A stretch of 19,038 nt of DNA from Deltaproteobacteria bacterium (GCA_019314155.1 JAFCZV010000079.1:1-19038); one strand, 5' to 3'; counted from the stretch's first letter, positions 1 through 8,003 are shown. Numbers and translations: made by a program. Notes: generated from the letters alone by a model not told the origin.

Positions 1-446
1 ACCAGATCAGCTTTTTCTATTATTTTGGAATCCGCACCACGTCCGGTGATGACGAGTTCAACGTCTTGGGGTTTTGCCGCCATAATTTTCAGAATATCCT
101 GGACGGACAAAAGCCCGATCTTGACCGCAACGTTCGCTTCTTCCATAATGACGACATTGTGTTTTCCTGAAGAGAGGATCGCAAATATTTTTTCAAGCCC
201 TTTTTTGGCGGCTTTGATATCTTCCAAAGACGGCTTTCCCCGGATAAAACGGCCTCTGCCGAACTGTTCTACAGTTATCAGATCCTCGAATCTTTTCAGT
301 GCTTTTATTTCACTGTATTCGCCCATCTTGATAAATTGGGCGATAAAAATCTTAAGTCCGGCACCGGCGGCCCGTATGGCCAGCCCTAAAGCCGCAGTGG
401 TTTTTCCCTTTCCATCGCTGGTATATACCTGTATGTAGCCCTTCAT
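1..446 (-). CDS. cobO: Corrinoid (cob(I)alamin) adenosyltransferase, 3' end outside window
   Basis: ATP:corrinoid adenosyltransferase of the CobO/CobA/BtuR family, which transfers the adenosyl group of ATP to the reduced cobalt of a corrinoid in the cytoplasm (family knowledge). The protein opens MKGYIQVYTSDGKGKTTAAL: a beta strand, then the family's P-loop GDGKGKT-type motif (residues about 9-17), here with Ser in the usual Gly position (SDGKGKTT). Further on, VVIMEEANVAVKIGLL matches the family's conserved acidic segment, followed by ELVITGRGAD near the window edge. About 148 codons are visible, most of a protein usually near 170-200 residues. The ATG at 446 lies 8 nt after the stop of the U32 gene, and its AGGA ribosome binding site overlaps that TAG stop, so the two are probably co-transcribed and coupled. 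Family assignment is firm; the missing C-terminus is not visible. Confidence 0.93.
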   Translation of the reverse strand, partial: MKGYIQVYTSDGKGKTTAALGLAIRAAGAGLKIFIAQFIKMGEYSEIKALKRFEDLITVEQFGRGRFIRGKPSLEDIKAAKKGLEKIFAILSSGKHNVVIMEEANVAVKIGLLSVQDILKIMAAKPQDVELVITGRGADSKIIEKADL

Positions 447-454
447 CACCGTTC

Positions 455-1678
455 CTATTTATGGACCTTTCGGATCAAATCATTCGGTGAATAATCATCG
501 TTCAGTGCAATGAAAACCTTACTGCCCGGCTGGGCAAATGATAAGGGTTGTCCGTTTTCATCAATGATGGCATTAATCCGGTCTCGTGTTGCAGGTCCTT
601 TTGTTTTGAGCACTTCAACAATATCGCCATTGAAAATCTTGTTTCTCACCTCGATTTTTAGACCCGATCTTTGGGTGTTTCCCAGAACTTTTCCAACAAA
701 CACATAGCCATCATTTTTTATGTTTTCATAATTCTGCAATATTTGATGCGGATCATTAAAGTAAAAGCCGGTGCAATAACCTCTGTTGCTGACAGAACCC
801 AGTTGATAAAACCAGTCTTCTTGGACCCTGTACTCTCCTGGGTTCTCATAATACGTATCGATGGCTTCCCGGTAAGTCTTAACCGTTGATGCCAGATGGT
901 TGATGCCCCGCATTCGTCCTTCGATTTTCAATGAAATAATCCCTGAATCGATCATCTCAGGGATATGTTCAATCATGCACAGGTCCTTTGAATTGAATAT
1001 ATAGCTCCCTTTGGCATCTTCAGCAATGGGCATATAATGACCGGGCCTGAGCTCTTCTACAAGAGCATATTTCCATCGGCAGGATTGAGCGCACATGCCT
1101 CGATTGCCGTCCCGGTTTGCCAAGAAGCTGCTCAGAAGGCATCGTCCCGAATATGATATGCACATGGATCCGTGAACAAAGGCCTCGATTTCCAGATCAC
1201 AGCGAAGGGCGATCTCTTTAATCTCCATTAAAGACAACTCTCTTGCTACGTTTATTCTTTTGGCGCCGAGTTCTTGCCAGAACATCGCACTTTTGTAGTT
1301 GGTTGTGTTGGCCTGAGTGCTAAGATGTATGGGGATTTTCGGAATGATTTTGGATGCGGTCATAAAAACACCCGGGTCTGCTACGATGAGGGCATCCGGG
1401 CCTATTTCTCCCAGTGAATTAAGATAATCTGAAATTGCAGCTTGTTCGTGGTTTCTTGCGTATGTGTTGCAGGCCACATAGGCTTTAACGTTGTGTTTAT
1501 GGGTAAACTCGACGGCTTGTTGGAGTTCATCGAGGGTGAAGTTTTGGGAAAAATTTCTCAGATTGAACTCCTTGCCTGCAAGGTAGACGGCATCGGCGCC
1601 ATAATGGACGGCTATCTCCAGTTTTTCAAAATTACCTGCCGGTGCAAGGAGTTCTACTTTATGGGAAGTGCCGGTCAT
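455..1678 (-). CDS. U32 family protein (YegQ/TrhP-like; tRNA hydroxylation or protease-type)
   Basis: Member of the peptidase U32 family, 407 residues from the chosen start. It begins with the family hallmark ELLAPAGNFEKLEIAVHYGA and carries the U32 signature EAFVHGSMCISYSGRC (residues 165-180). Cysteines at 173, 180, 196, 200 and 234 include those expected to ligate a [4Fe-4S] cluster in characterised relatives such as UbiU. The YegQ/TrhP subgroup acts with prephenate in 5-hydroxylation of wobble uridine in tRNA; the length and C-terminal beta domain fit that group, but the exact role is inferred. The frame is open to a TTG at 1699, but the ATG at 1678 has a GGAG five nt upstream (1684-1687) and restores the normal N-terminus, so I prefer it. 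It lies 17 nt after rmlC and 8 nt before the adenosyltransferase gene, in one likely operon. Confidence 0.92.
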   Translation of the reverse strand: MTGTSHKVELLAPAGNFEKLEIAVHYGADAVYLAGKEFNLRNFSQNFTLDELQQAVEFTHKHNVKAYVACNTYARNHEQAAISDYLNSLGEIGPDALIVADPGVFMTASKIIPKIPIHLSTQANTTNYKSAMFWQELGAKRINVARELSLMEIKEIALRCDLEIEAFVHGSMCISYSGRCLLSSFLANRDGNRGMCAQSCRWKYALVEELRPGHYMPIAEDAKGSYIFNSKDLCMIEHIPEMIDSGIISLKIEGRMRGINHLASTVKTYREAIDTYYENPGEYRVQEDWFYQLGSVSNRGYCTGFYFNDPHQILQNYENIKNDGYVFVGKVLGNTQRSGLKIEVRNKIFNGDIVEVLKTKGPATRDRINAIIDENGQPLSFAQPGSKVFIALNDDYSPNDLIRKVHK

Positions 1679-1695
1679 TTTTTCTCCGAGATCAA

Positions 1696-2256
1696 TCAAT
1701 GCGCTTTAGAAACCGGAAGCTGTTCGTGTTTAAGATCAGACAGTTTGGGATACTGCTTGTCTTTTTCTGAAATAATCGGGTTTTCAAGAGGCCAGCTAAT
1801 ACCGATATCCGGATCGGACCAGATAATACCGCCCTCATCTTCCGGCGCATAGAAATCCGAGCATTTGTAGGAAAAACGGGCGGCGTCGCTCAATACACAG
1901 AAACCGTGGGCAAATCCTTCGGGTATATATAGCTGACGCCTATTTTTATCCGATAGATGGATGCCGGTCCATTGGCCGAATGTGGCGGATCCAGGCCGAA
2001 TATCAACGGCGACGTCAAAGATTTCTCCGGTAATGACATGGACCAGCTTTGCCTGGGGGTTTTTGATCTGAAAATGGAGCCCTCTTACGGTGCCTTTCAA
2101 GGAATACGAAAGATTATCCTGAACAAAAACCTTATTAACACCGGCCTTGACATATCTGCTCTGGTTGTATGTTTCCATAAAAAAACCACGTTGATCCTCG
2201 AATGTTTGTGGCTCAATGATAAGAATACCCTCTATGGATGTGGTGATGATGTTCAT
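1696..2256 (-). CDS. rmlC: dTDP-4-dehydrorhamnose 3,5-epimerase
   Basis: RmlC/RfbC epimerises C3 and C5 of dTDP-4-keto-6-deoxyglucose on the way to dTDP-L-rhamnose, a precursor for surface polysaccharide. The 186-residue cupin-fold protein shows FEDQRGFFMETY (19-30), the RGLHFQ motif with catalytic His61, Lys70, the PEGFAHGF segment (112-119) and FSYKCSDFY with the catalytic-type Tyr130, then a C-terminal region GGIIWSDPDIGISWP typical of the family. The ATG at 2256 is chosen over an upstream in-frame extension because it gives the standard N-terminus MNIITTSIEG and has purine-rich AAGG sequence just upstream. The other rhamnose genes (rmlA, rmlB, rmlD) are not in the window, so this copy is separated from them or they lie elsewhere. 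It sits 78 nt downstream of the Lon-like gene and 17 nt upstream of the U32 gene. Confidence 0.95.
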   Translation of the reverse strand: MNIITTSIEGILIIEPQTFEDQRGFFMETYNQSRYVKAGVNKVFVQDNLSYSLKGTVRGLHFQIKNPQAKLVHVITGEIFDVAVDIRPGSATFGQWTGIHLSDKNRRQLYIPEGFAHGFCVLSDAARFSYKCSDFYAPEDEGGIIWSDPDIGISWPLENPIISEKDKQYPKLSDLKHEQLPVSKAH

Positions 2257-2334
2257 GCCCTTCTGCCTTTCAAATCCAACAAGCCATTCGATTAATTGAG
2301 CGTAAGAAACATGAAGAAACAATAGACCATTTTA

Positions 2335-4755
2335 TCAGGGTTCTATTATCATGTTTTCAGACTCAAATTGTTTTTTTAGTTTAAATGATTGTTCCAGATA
2401 TCGTTTAAGCTTTTCCCGTACTTTACCATAAACGGTTTCTTCAGGGTAGTTGCCGTCCTGGTCGGGTACTCCCGCAGGGGCGCCCGTCAATATCTCGATC
2501 CCTTGTTCAACGGTTGAAACTCGATAGACATGAAATAACCCCTTTTTCACGGCATCGACCACCTCTTTTTTAAGCATCAGGTTTTTTACGTTGGCCCGGG
2601 GAATTAAGACCCCCTGTTTGCCGGAAAGACCTTTGGCCTTACACACATCAAAAAACCCTTCTATTTTTTGATTGACCCCCCCGATGGCCTGTATGGTTCC
2701 TTTTTGGTTTACGGACCCGGTTACCGCAATCCCCTGGTGGATCGGAATGTCAGACAGGCTGGATATAATGGCATACAGTTCAGTAGAGGACGCGCTGTCG
2801 CCGTCGATTCCGCCGTAGCTTTGCTCAAAGGTGATGCTGATGGATAAACTGAGGGGATAGTTTTGGGCAAAGGTGCGGCCAAGATAGCCGGAGAGAATCA
2901 GAACCCCTTTGTCGTGAGTTTTTCCACTTAACTTGGCCTCGCGTTCAATATTAATGACACCCTGCTTTCCCATGTACGTTTCAGCCGTGATCCGGGACGG
3001 TCGACCAAATGAGATGTCACCGATTTGAAAAACAGCCAGGGCGTTCACCTGTCCCACCACATCCGCTTCAACATCGATCATAATCGTATCATCCACATAG
3101 GATTCATGCATTTTTTCTTCATACAGATTATACCGGAATCTGTATTCATTGTATGCCCGAACCACATCTTTGTCTGTAACCAGCCTTCCGTTTCGTTTCC
3201 GGGCCCAGTAGTCGGCCTCTCTTAAAATTCCCATAATGGGTCCGAATCTGATGGACAGCTTGAGCTTGTTGGAGATATATTTCTCACCATGTTCCACTAC
3301 AGCGGCAACACCTTTTGGCGTCAAAGGGAGAAGCCCCTCTTCCTTGCACGAACGTGCAATGAAACGAGCATACTTTTGGATGGTATCATCATTTTTTTCA
3401 ACTTCATCATCAAAGTCCGCACGGACCTTGAATATTTTATTAAATTTTGAATCGTGGTTCTGGAGCAAGTGAAAAAGGTGGTAGCTACCCAGTAAAATCA
3501 CCTTGACTTCCAGCGGAATGGGCTCCGGGCGAAGGGATGAGGTGCCGTACCCAATCCCTGAAGTTACATCTTCTATAAATAGCAGCTTGTTTTGCAGCGC
3601 ACGTTTAAGGGCTTCCCATACAAACGGGTTCATCAGAATAGATTCGACTTCCATTATCAGGTAGCCGCCGTTTGCCTTTAAAAGCGAACCCGCCTGAACC
3701 ATGGAAAAGTCTGTGGTAATGGTCCCCATATAGGCTCTTTTTTCAATTTGGCCAAAAACATTATGATAGGTAGGGTTTGCCTCAAAGACGACAGGTGCGC
3801 CCTTTAAAGACTTTTGATCCACAAGCACATTGACCTTATAGCGTAGAAAAGAGGGTTTGGCGGCTTGAAACATCAGGCCTTCAATGGGTGATTTTGCCTC
3901 TGGAGAAGCGATAAAATCCTTGACGTTTTCCAGGATATCGGCCTGTACCTCATCCAGATAGATTAGAATGTCTTTGCACTCTTTAAACGCGTCTCTAATG
4001 ACGTCTATGCGTTGTTTCACCACAAACAGGGCTATTTCTTCCATCAGTTTTTCGATCTTAGAATTCATTGCCTGGTTGATCTTGTTGATCTCTCTAATTG
4101 TAGAATCGATTTCGGACTGGACGGTTGCGATATTTTCTTCGATTTTAGCCTGCTTTTTTTTTGGAAGGGCTAAAAATTCCTCCGGAGAGATCGCTTTTTC
4201 TTTAACAATGGGGATGGTTTGATATCCGGTTTTCGTTCGGTTGATCCGGACGTTCTTTTCAGCGGCTGAAGCCTCGAGATTTTTAAAAATATTTTTTTGT
4301 TGGCCGGAATACTTTTTTTGGATTTCAGATTGTCTCTGGTGATAGGATTCATGTTCAAAGGCTTTGGGCAGTTCTTTTTTCAGATCATCGATCAAGTCAC
4401 TCATCTTCTTACAAAACCGGGTTGCTTTTCCTGTGGGCACGGAAATGGATTTGGGGCGATATTCATCCTTGAAATTATTGACCATGCACCAGTCGACCGG
4501 GGCTGTCAATTTTTTTGCATGCTTATTGACGATGTCTCTGATAATGGTTGATTTTCCGGTGCCTTCAATTCCGGTGACAAACATGTTATATCCCGGACTT
4601 TTCATGTTCAACCCAAATTCGATGGCCTGAACCGCACGCTCCTGTCCGATGACCTTATCCAGGGGATTGACCTCTGCAGTATTCTTAAAGGTAAACATCT
4701 TGGGATCACATGTGGACCTGAGTTCGGCGGGTTTTAATTCGAATTTCTTTATCAT
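2335..4755 (-). CDS. Lon-like ATP-dependent protease (AAA + S16 peptidase, YcbZ/LonC-type)
   Basis: 806-residue cytosolic AAA+ protease with a C-terminal Lon peptidase domain. The N-terminus has GYNMFVTGIEGTGKST (55-70), a Walker A. A long charged, coiled-coil-like insertion (about 130-250) follows, then GGYLIMEVESIL (363-374) at the Walker B position. In the S16 domain the catalytic serine is S654 in GGIDGDSASS and the lysine is K697 in GGVNQKIEG, 43 residues apart as in E. coli Lon (S679/K722). The classical Lon N-terminal substrate domain is absent, so this is the Lon-related group with an AAA_32-type domain (YcbZ-like), not LonA. The start is the ATG at 4755 with AGGAG six nt upstream; an upstream in-frame start has no such site. 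It is the first gene of the left minus-strand string. Substrates are unknown; protein quality control is inferred from the family. Confidence 0.93.
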   Translation of the reverse strand: MIKKFELKPAELRSTCDPKMFTFKNTAEVNPLDKVIGQERAVQAIEFGLNMKSPGYNMFVTGIEGTGKSTIIRDIVNKHAKKLTAPVDWCMVNNFKDEYRPKSISVPTGKATRFCKKMSDLIDDLKKELPKAFEHESYHQRQSEIQKKYSGQQKNIFKNLEASAAEKNVRINRTKTGYQTIPIVKEKAISPEEFLALPKKKQAKIEENIATVQSEIDSTIREINKINQAMNSKIEKLMEEIALFVVKQRIDVIRDAFKECKDILIYLDEVQADILENVKDFIASPEAKSPIEGLMFQAAKPSFLRYKVNVLVDQKSLKGAPVVFEANPTYHNVFGQIEKRAYMGTITTDFSMVQAGSLLKANGGYLIMEVESILMNPFVWEALKRALQNKLLFIEDVTSGIGYGTSSLRPEPIPLEVKVILLGSYHLFHLLQNHDSKFNKIFKVRADFDDEVEKNDDTIQKYARFIARSCKEEGLLPLTPKGVAAVVEHGEKYISNKLKLSIRFGPIMGILREADYWARKRNGRLVTDKDVVRAYNEYRFRYNLYEEKMHESYVDDTIMIDVEADVVGQVNALAVFQIGDISFGRPSRITAETYMGKQGVINIEREAKLSGKTHDKGVLILSGYLGRTFAQNYPLSLSISITFEQSYGGIDGDSASSTELYAIISSLSDIPIHQGIAVTGSVNQKGTIQAIGGVNQKIEGFFDVCKAKGLSGKQGVLIPRANVKNLMLKKEVVDAVKKGLFHVYRVSTVEQGIEILTGAPAGVPDQDGNYPEETVYGKVREKLKRYLEQSFKLKKQFESENMIIEP

Positions 4756-4894
4756 TATCTGCTCCTGTAGAATGGGGAAAATTAGAATCCGTTCCAAAAA
4801 AAGTCAGGTTCAATTGCGGCTTGAAAAGCATTATTCTACTAGTGCATTAAACGGCTCATTTGTCAATAGCCCGGCCTTTGACTCAGTTCTCCAC

Positions 4895-4923
4895 TTGACA
4901 ACATTTTGAACAACCGATATTCT
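4895..4923 (+). promoter_or_regulatory. Sigma70-type promoter for the EF-Tu-domain-like gene
   Basis: A perfect -35 hexamer TTGACA (4895-4900) and a -10 TATTCT (4918-4923) are separated by exactly 17 nt. Transcription would start near 4930, giving a leader of about 44 nt that ends in a full AGGAGGT ribosome binding site (4961-4967) seven nt before the ATG at 4974. The -10 matches consensus at four of six positions. The combination of ideal spacing and strong ribosome binding site suggests a well expressed gene; activity itself is inferred. Confidence 0.7.
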
Positions 4924-4973
4924 TTTTAGATAGTGTTCAGGTGGAATATTATTGAATATCAGGAGGTAAAATT

Positions 4974-5231
4974 ATGGCCGAGGATCAAATTGGTGTTGTT
5001 GTCAATTATTATGCGAAACTCGGTGTTGCCGCCCTAAAGGTGACCAGCGGTACCATCAAAACAGGTGATCTTCTGAAGTACAAGGGGTATACCACCGATT
5101 TTACCGAAGCTGTCACAACCATGGAAATTGAAAATCAGCCTGTTGAGCAAGCACAGGCTGGTGATTCGGTTGGCGTGAAAGTAAAAGAGAGAGTCAGAGA
5201 AAAGGACAAGGTTTATAAAGTCATCGAGTAA
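4974..5231 (+). CDS. Small EF-Tu domain-2-like (translation-factor beta-barrel) protein
   Basis: 85-residue protein resembling only the second beta-barrel domain of translational GTPases. GVVVNYYAKLGVAALKVTSG followed by TIKTGDLLKYKGYTTDF parallels the 'modulates, carries gain of GTIKxGD' strand order of EF-Tu/IF2 domain 2, and QAQAGDSVGVKVKERVREKD parallels its end strands (AGDxVGl). There is no GTPase domain, P-loop, signal peptide or membrane segment, so it is a soluble stand-alone barrel. Such proteins are usually annotated only as translation elongation factor-like; no function is established that I can name. It is monocistronic, has its own promoter and a strong AGGAGGT site, and is convergent with the HAD gene, whose stop lies 19 nt away. 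The domain likeness is clear; a role at the ribosome is speculation. Confidence 0.85.
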   Translation: MAEDQIGVVVNYYAKLGVAALKVTSGTIKTGDLLKYKGYTTDFTEAVTTMEIENQPVEQAQAGDSVGVKVKERVREKDKVYKVIE

Positions 5232-5250
5232 CGATAGTAACTCATGACAC

Positions 5251-6096
5251 CTATTGTATGTGGTCGAGAATTTGAATAAGGTCGGTGACAATAATATCGG
5301 CGGAAAGGTCTTTGCATTTGGGATCGTTTTCTCTGAGTCTTAAGGATCGGGCATCGCCGGCAAAAAGCGCCGTTCTAAACCCTGCTTTCTTTGCAGGGTA
5401 GATGTCGTTTAACATGTCATTTCCGATATAAAGAACTGAATGTGTAGATATACCCATTTTTTCAAGTTCTTCGGCAGCCACATTAAACATGAAAATTGAT
5501 GGTTTTGCATACCCGAATTTGTAAGAATAAAAAATAAGATCCGGATGAAATCCAAGATCTTCCGGGCTTGAATCTAAAAACCACTTAAACAGATACGGGG
5601 TATAAAATTGAGCATTTGAGATAATGCCCAACAGAACATCCAGATCTTTACAGGCCGAAAGCGTTTTCTCAAGGTTCGGCATGGGATATACAGGATTAAC
5701 GATCAATTCAAATTCCATGGCAAATGCTCGAACAATGTCAAGATCGTCTATTTCAAGAACCCGCATCCATATCCGATCTATTTCAACTTCAGGAAAGTCC
5801 ACCCCTTTTTCTTTGAGTGTCTGATGGGCGTTATCTATGGTGGCGAAAAAACGGTTTAGAATCTCCGAAGGTGTCTGTTGTATTCCACATTTGTTCAGCA
5901 GTTTTTCAAGCCTTTCAGATTTGTATGATTGTCGCTTGGCAATGCCGATATCTCCCGAATCGCTGATAAACAGCGTGCCGTATATGTCAAAAAGAATGCA
6001 ACGGATTTTATCTTCGAGTTTTCCGGACTGATGAAAAGAACTGGGACGCGGGAAAATCGGTTTGATGTATTTTGAAAGCAGATTATTTTTCAGCAT
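5251..6096 (-). CDS. HAD superfamily hydrolase (subfamily IA-like)
   Basis: 281-residue haloacid-dehalogenase-fold hydrolase. Motif I is ILFDIYGTLF with nucleophile Asp37; motif II is GIISNAQF with Ser160; motif III Lys198 lies in FGYAKPSIF; motif IV is YIGNDMLNDIYPAKKAGF with Asp227 and Asp231. Residues about 45-150 form the helical C1 cap. The residue two after the nucleophile is Tyr39 rather than the Asp that acts as general acid in typical HAD phosphatases, so the reaction may differ from plain phosphatase chemistry. I chose the ATG at 6096, inside the last codons of the upstream glycosyltransferase gene (14-nt overlap), because the frame's only earlier start is a TTG with no ribosome binding site; even this ATG has none visible, which points to translational coupling. 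It is the last gene of the unit with the glycosyltransferase, and probably acts on that enzyme's product or substrate. Confidence 0.88.
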   Translation of the reverse strand: MLKNNLLSKYIKPIFPRPSSFHQSGKLEDKIRCILFDIYGTLFISDSGDIGIAKRQSYKSERLEKLLNKCGIQQTPSEILNRFFATIDNAHQTLKEKGVDFPEVEIDRIWMRVLEIDDLDIVRAFAMEFELIVNPVYPMPNLEKTLSACKDLDVLLGIISNAQFYTPYLFKWFLDSSPEDLGFHPDLIFYSYKFGYAKPSIFMFNVAAEELEKMGISTHSVLYIGNDMLNDIYPAKKAGFRTALFAGDARSLRLRENDPKCKDLSADIIVTDLIQILDHIQ

Positions 6097-7498
6097 AAGA
6101 AGACCATTTGAGAAGGCTGAAATTATCAAGGGAAAAAAATTCTGAAAAAAGAATTTTTTTATCTATTTTCTGGTGCACGTTGTCTCTGATCACCCGGGTG
6201 TAGATATCCAGCAGGTTTTTCCTGTATCTTGTTTGATTGTAATGGCGCTTCACAGCCTTCAGGTTATTTTGTATCAATGCATCCCTGTTCGATACATCTC
6301 CCGGATTTGAAAGATACGGGTTGAGATGTATCAGTGCATCTCGATTTGCACTGTCGGACAAAACTTTTGATATAACGGTTTTTTGAAAGGATTCATCGAG
6401 CAGCCCAAAATCGATGATATCTTTGTCGGTTGTTTTTTCAAAAGCATTTTTAATTGCGGTTTCATCGATGGCCAAATCAAACATCGACCCGGCTCTCTGC
6501 ACGCACAACTTCCACGTTTTAAACAATCTTTCTTTGCCGATCCATTCCACAGGGACATTCAGCCGGGAATAAAGATGATCCAGTTGGATGCCATTTTTTT
6601 CAAAGTCCTGGCATATCTGTGGCAGTCTTCTGCCCCAGAGAAGCTTTTCTGCGGTCCATGGTTCAAGAAATGAAAAACCGAACCCTTCGGTTATGCTTGT
6701 GGTAATCAAAAAATTGGCGGACAAAACAAGATCTGGAAATTCATGGGTTAAACCTGCTTCGAATATGATATCCAGATGTTTTTCATCAACAAATGCTTTC
6801 CAACGTTCATGGCTTTTGATGTCCGCCGGGCTGTTGGGTGGGAGGGTAATGGCAAGGGTTTCGTCGTTTGTGAAAAATAGGGATAAAAGGATCGCTTCTC
6901 CGATATTTTTTCTCCGAATGGCCCGGACCGGATACAAAATGTAATTTTTTGGGATTGCACCGGTTGCCTTGAAATTAAGAGGTGTTATGGTGTTGAAAAT
7001 CTTGTGCAGCCCTTCTTTTTTTAAACCTGCTTTAAGTAATATGTTATAATCCCTTGAGTTTATGACGCCGTAATGACAATCCGAAACATAATCGTCTTCG
7101 GAAAAATATGCTAAAGGTCGTCCATCTTCTGCAAAATCGTGAATTTGTAAAAAGAGTCTAAATTTTTCTTTTTGAAGTGTTTTGAGGATTTTTAGAAAAT
7201 TTCTGTTCTTTGCCAGTGTAGGGTTGTGAACGTGAATAAGGTCGCACCCGCCGTCCCATTTCAAACGAATTGCTTTAATGATGGCGTCGGCCACATTTTC
7301 CGATTCAAATCTGTTCGGGCCGGCTTTGTCGTAACCGAGCCCGGGGATATGGACGGTTTCGCAGGGAAAGGAAGCATCCGGAGGCGCACCCGTCAGCAAA
7401 AGGAGGTCGGATGTGTGAAGCATGGATTCGATCTGCTGTCTTAAAACTGCGGTTACACCGCCGGTTTTGAGATGATAATGGATAAATACGATCTTCAT
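6083..7498 (-). CDS. Glycosyltransferase, GT-B fold (GT4-like)
   Basis: 471-residue putative retaining glycosyltransferase. The N-terminal half opens MKIVFIHYHLKTGGVTAVLR, the usual acceptor-side strand and glycine loop of GT-B enzymes, and contains DLIHVHNPTLAKN (86-98). The C-terminal donor domain starts at NYILYPVRAIRRKNIGEAI (185-203), whose Arg and Lys fit the phosphate-binding site of GT4 enzymes, and holds the E-x7-E motif EGFGFSFLE (Glu271 and Glu279). The last about 130 residues are a helical extension containing two NRDALI segments (about 30 residues apart). There is no signal peptide or membrane span, so it is cytoplasmic. It begins 11 nt after the small cysteine-protein gene and overlaps the HAD gene by 14 nt. 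Donor and acceptor cannot be read from sequence; a glycosylated small molecule processed by the HAD enzyme is one possibility. Confidence 0.87.
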   Translation of the reverse strand: MKIVFIHYHLKTGGVTAVLRQQIESMLHTSDLLLLTGAPPDASFPCETVHIPGLGYDKAGPNRFESENVADAIIKAIRLKWDGGCDLIHVHNPTLAKNRNFLKILKTLQKEKFRLFLQIHDFAEDGRPLAYFSEDDYVSDCHYGVINSRDYNILLKAGLKKEGLHKIFNTITPLNFKATGAIPKNYILYPVRAIRRKNIGEAILLSLFFTNDETLAITLPPNSPADIKSHERWKAFVDEKHLDIIFEAGLTHEFPDLVLSANFLITTSITEGFGFSFLEPWTAEKLLWGRRLPQICQDFEKNGIQLDHLYSRLNVPVEWIGKERLFKTWKLCVQRAGSMFDLAIDETAIKNAFEKTTDKDIIDFGLLDESFQKTVISKVLSDSANRDALIHLNPYLSNPGDVSNRDALIQNNLKAVKRHYNQTRYRKNLLDIYTRVIRDNVHQKIDKKILFSEFFSLDNFSLLKWSSYAEK

Positions 7499-7509
7499 TT
7501 CTTGTCTTT

Positions 7510-7755
7510 TTATTCCCGAAATAGTGCCGCCAGTTCTTCGATCTCTTTTTTGAAATACAACAAATCTTCACGGCGGAGGCTTTTCTTATTAATCGCCAGC
7601 AGCAATTCGTCGAGCGCCTTGACCAACTCAGGCTTTTGAGATTGCTGATAATCGTCACAGCTCTTCAAATAGCGGCATTTATGGCAGACCTCAATGGCTT
7701 TTCGGTGTTTACGCTTACTTCTGGTACAAAGAATATATTCTGTTGGAACCTTTAT
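7510..7755 (-). CDS. Small four-cysteine protein without a canonical start codon
   Basis: An open frame ending with TAA at 7510-7512 encodes KVPTEYILCTRSKRKHRKAI, then EVCHKCRYLKSCDDYQQ and a highly charged helical C-terminus (EDLLYFKKEIEELAALFRE). It reads as a genuine protein of about 81 residues with cysteines at 10, 24, 27 and 33, arranged C-x13-C-x2-C-x5-C, which could bind zinc or an Fe-S cluster. No ATG, GTG or TTG lies in frame before the cysteines; the frame is closed by TAG at 7765-7767. An ATA at 7753-7755 sits just after a TAGGGGGC stretch that could serve as ribosome binding site, and I use it as a provisional start. Otherwise the true ATG may be hidden by a base error or mutation. 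Its stop is 11 nt before the glycosyltransferase ATG, so the two are probably one operon. I do not recognise the family. Confidence 0.68.
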   Translation of the reverse strand: MKVPTEYILCTRSKRKHRKAIEVCHKCRYLKSCDDYQQSQKPELVKALDELLLAINKKSLRREDLLYFKKEIEELAALFRE

Positions 7756-7767
7756 TTTTGCCCCCTA

Positions 7768-8003
7768 TTTACCCATGAATGCGCGTAAAAAAATAAGCGA
7801 TGATCGAGTTTGCCGGTTGTGCAGGTTGTTTATGCAACTCAACGCTCCACCATTCCAAAATTCCAACATTCCATGGAAGCGGCATAAACCATGAGCCATA
7901 AAAGAACCTTAATTTCAAATAATTAGAAAATTCTGAGACGCATTATGGGGTGAAGCGACTTGCATCGATCTTCAATAATCAATCTGGCTACGGCCGGCCT
8001 GGG
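7768..8003. other. Intergenic gap with short ATTCCA repeats
   Basis: No gene is supported here. Three ATTCCA units occur with an exact 8-nt period at 7852, 7860 and 7868. A GGCCGGCC palindrome lies just after the stop of the P-loop ATPase gene, but no T-tract follows it, so it is not a convincing terminator. The region must hold the promoter of the minus-strand cysteine-protein/glycosyltransferase/HAD unit, yet no clear -35/-10 pair was seen. Confidence 0.4.

Noticed and set aside
6240..6350. NRDALI occurring twice in the glycosyltransferase C-terminus as a functional repeat
   Set aside because: Only six residues are shared, with differing codons; too short to support a repeat family.
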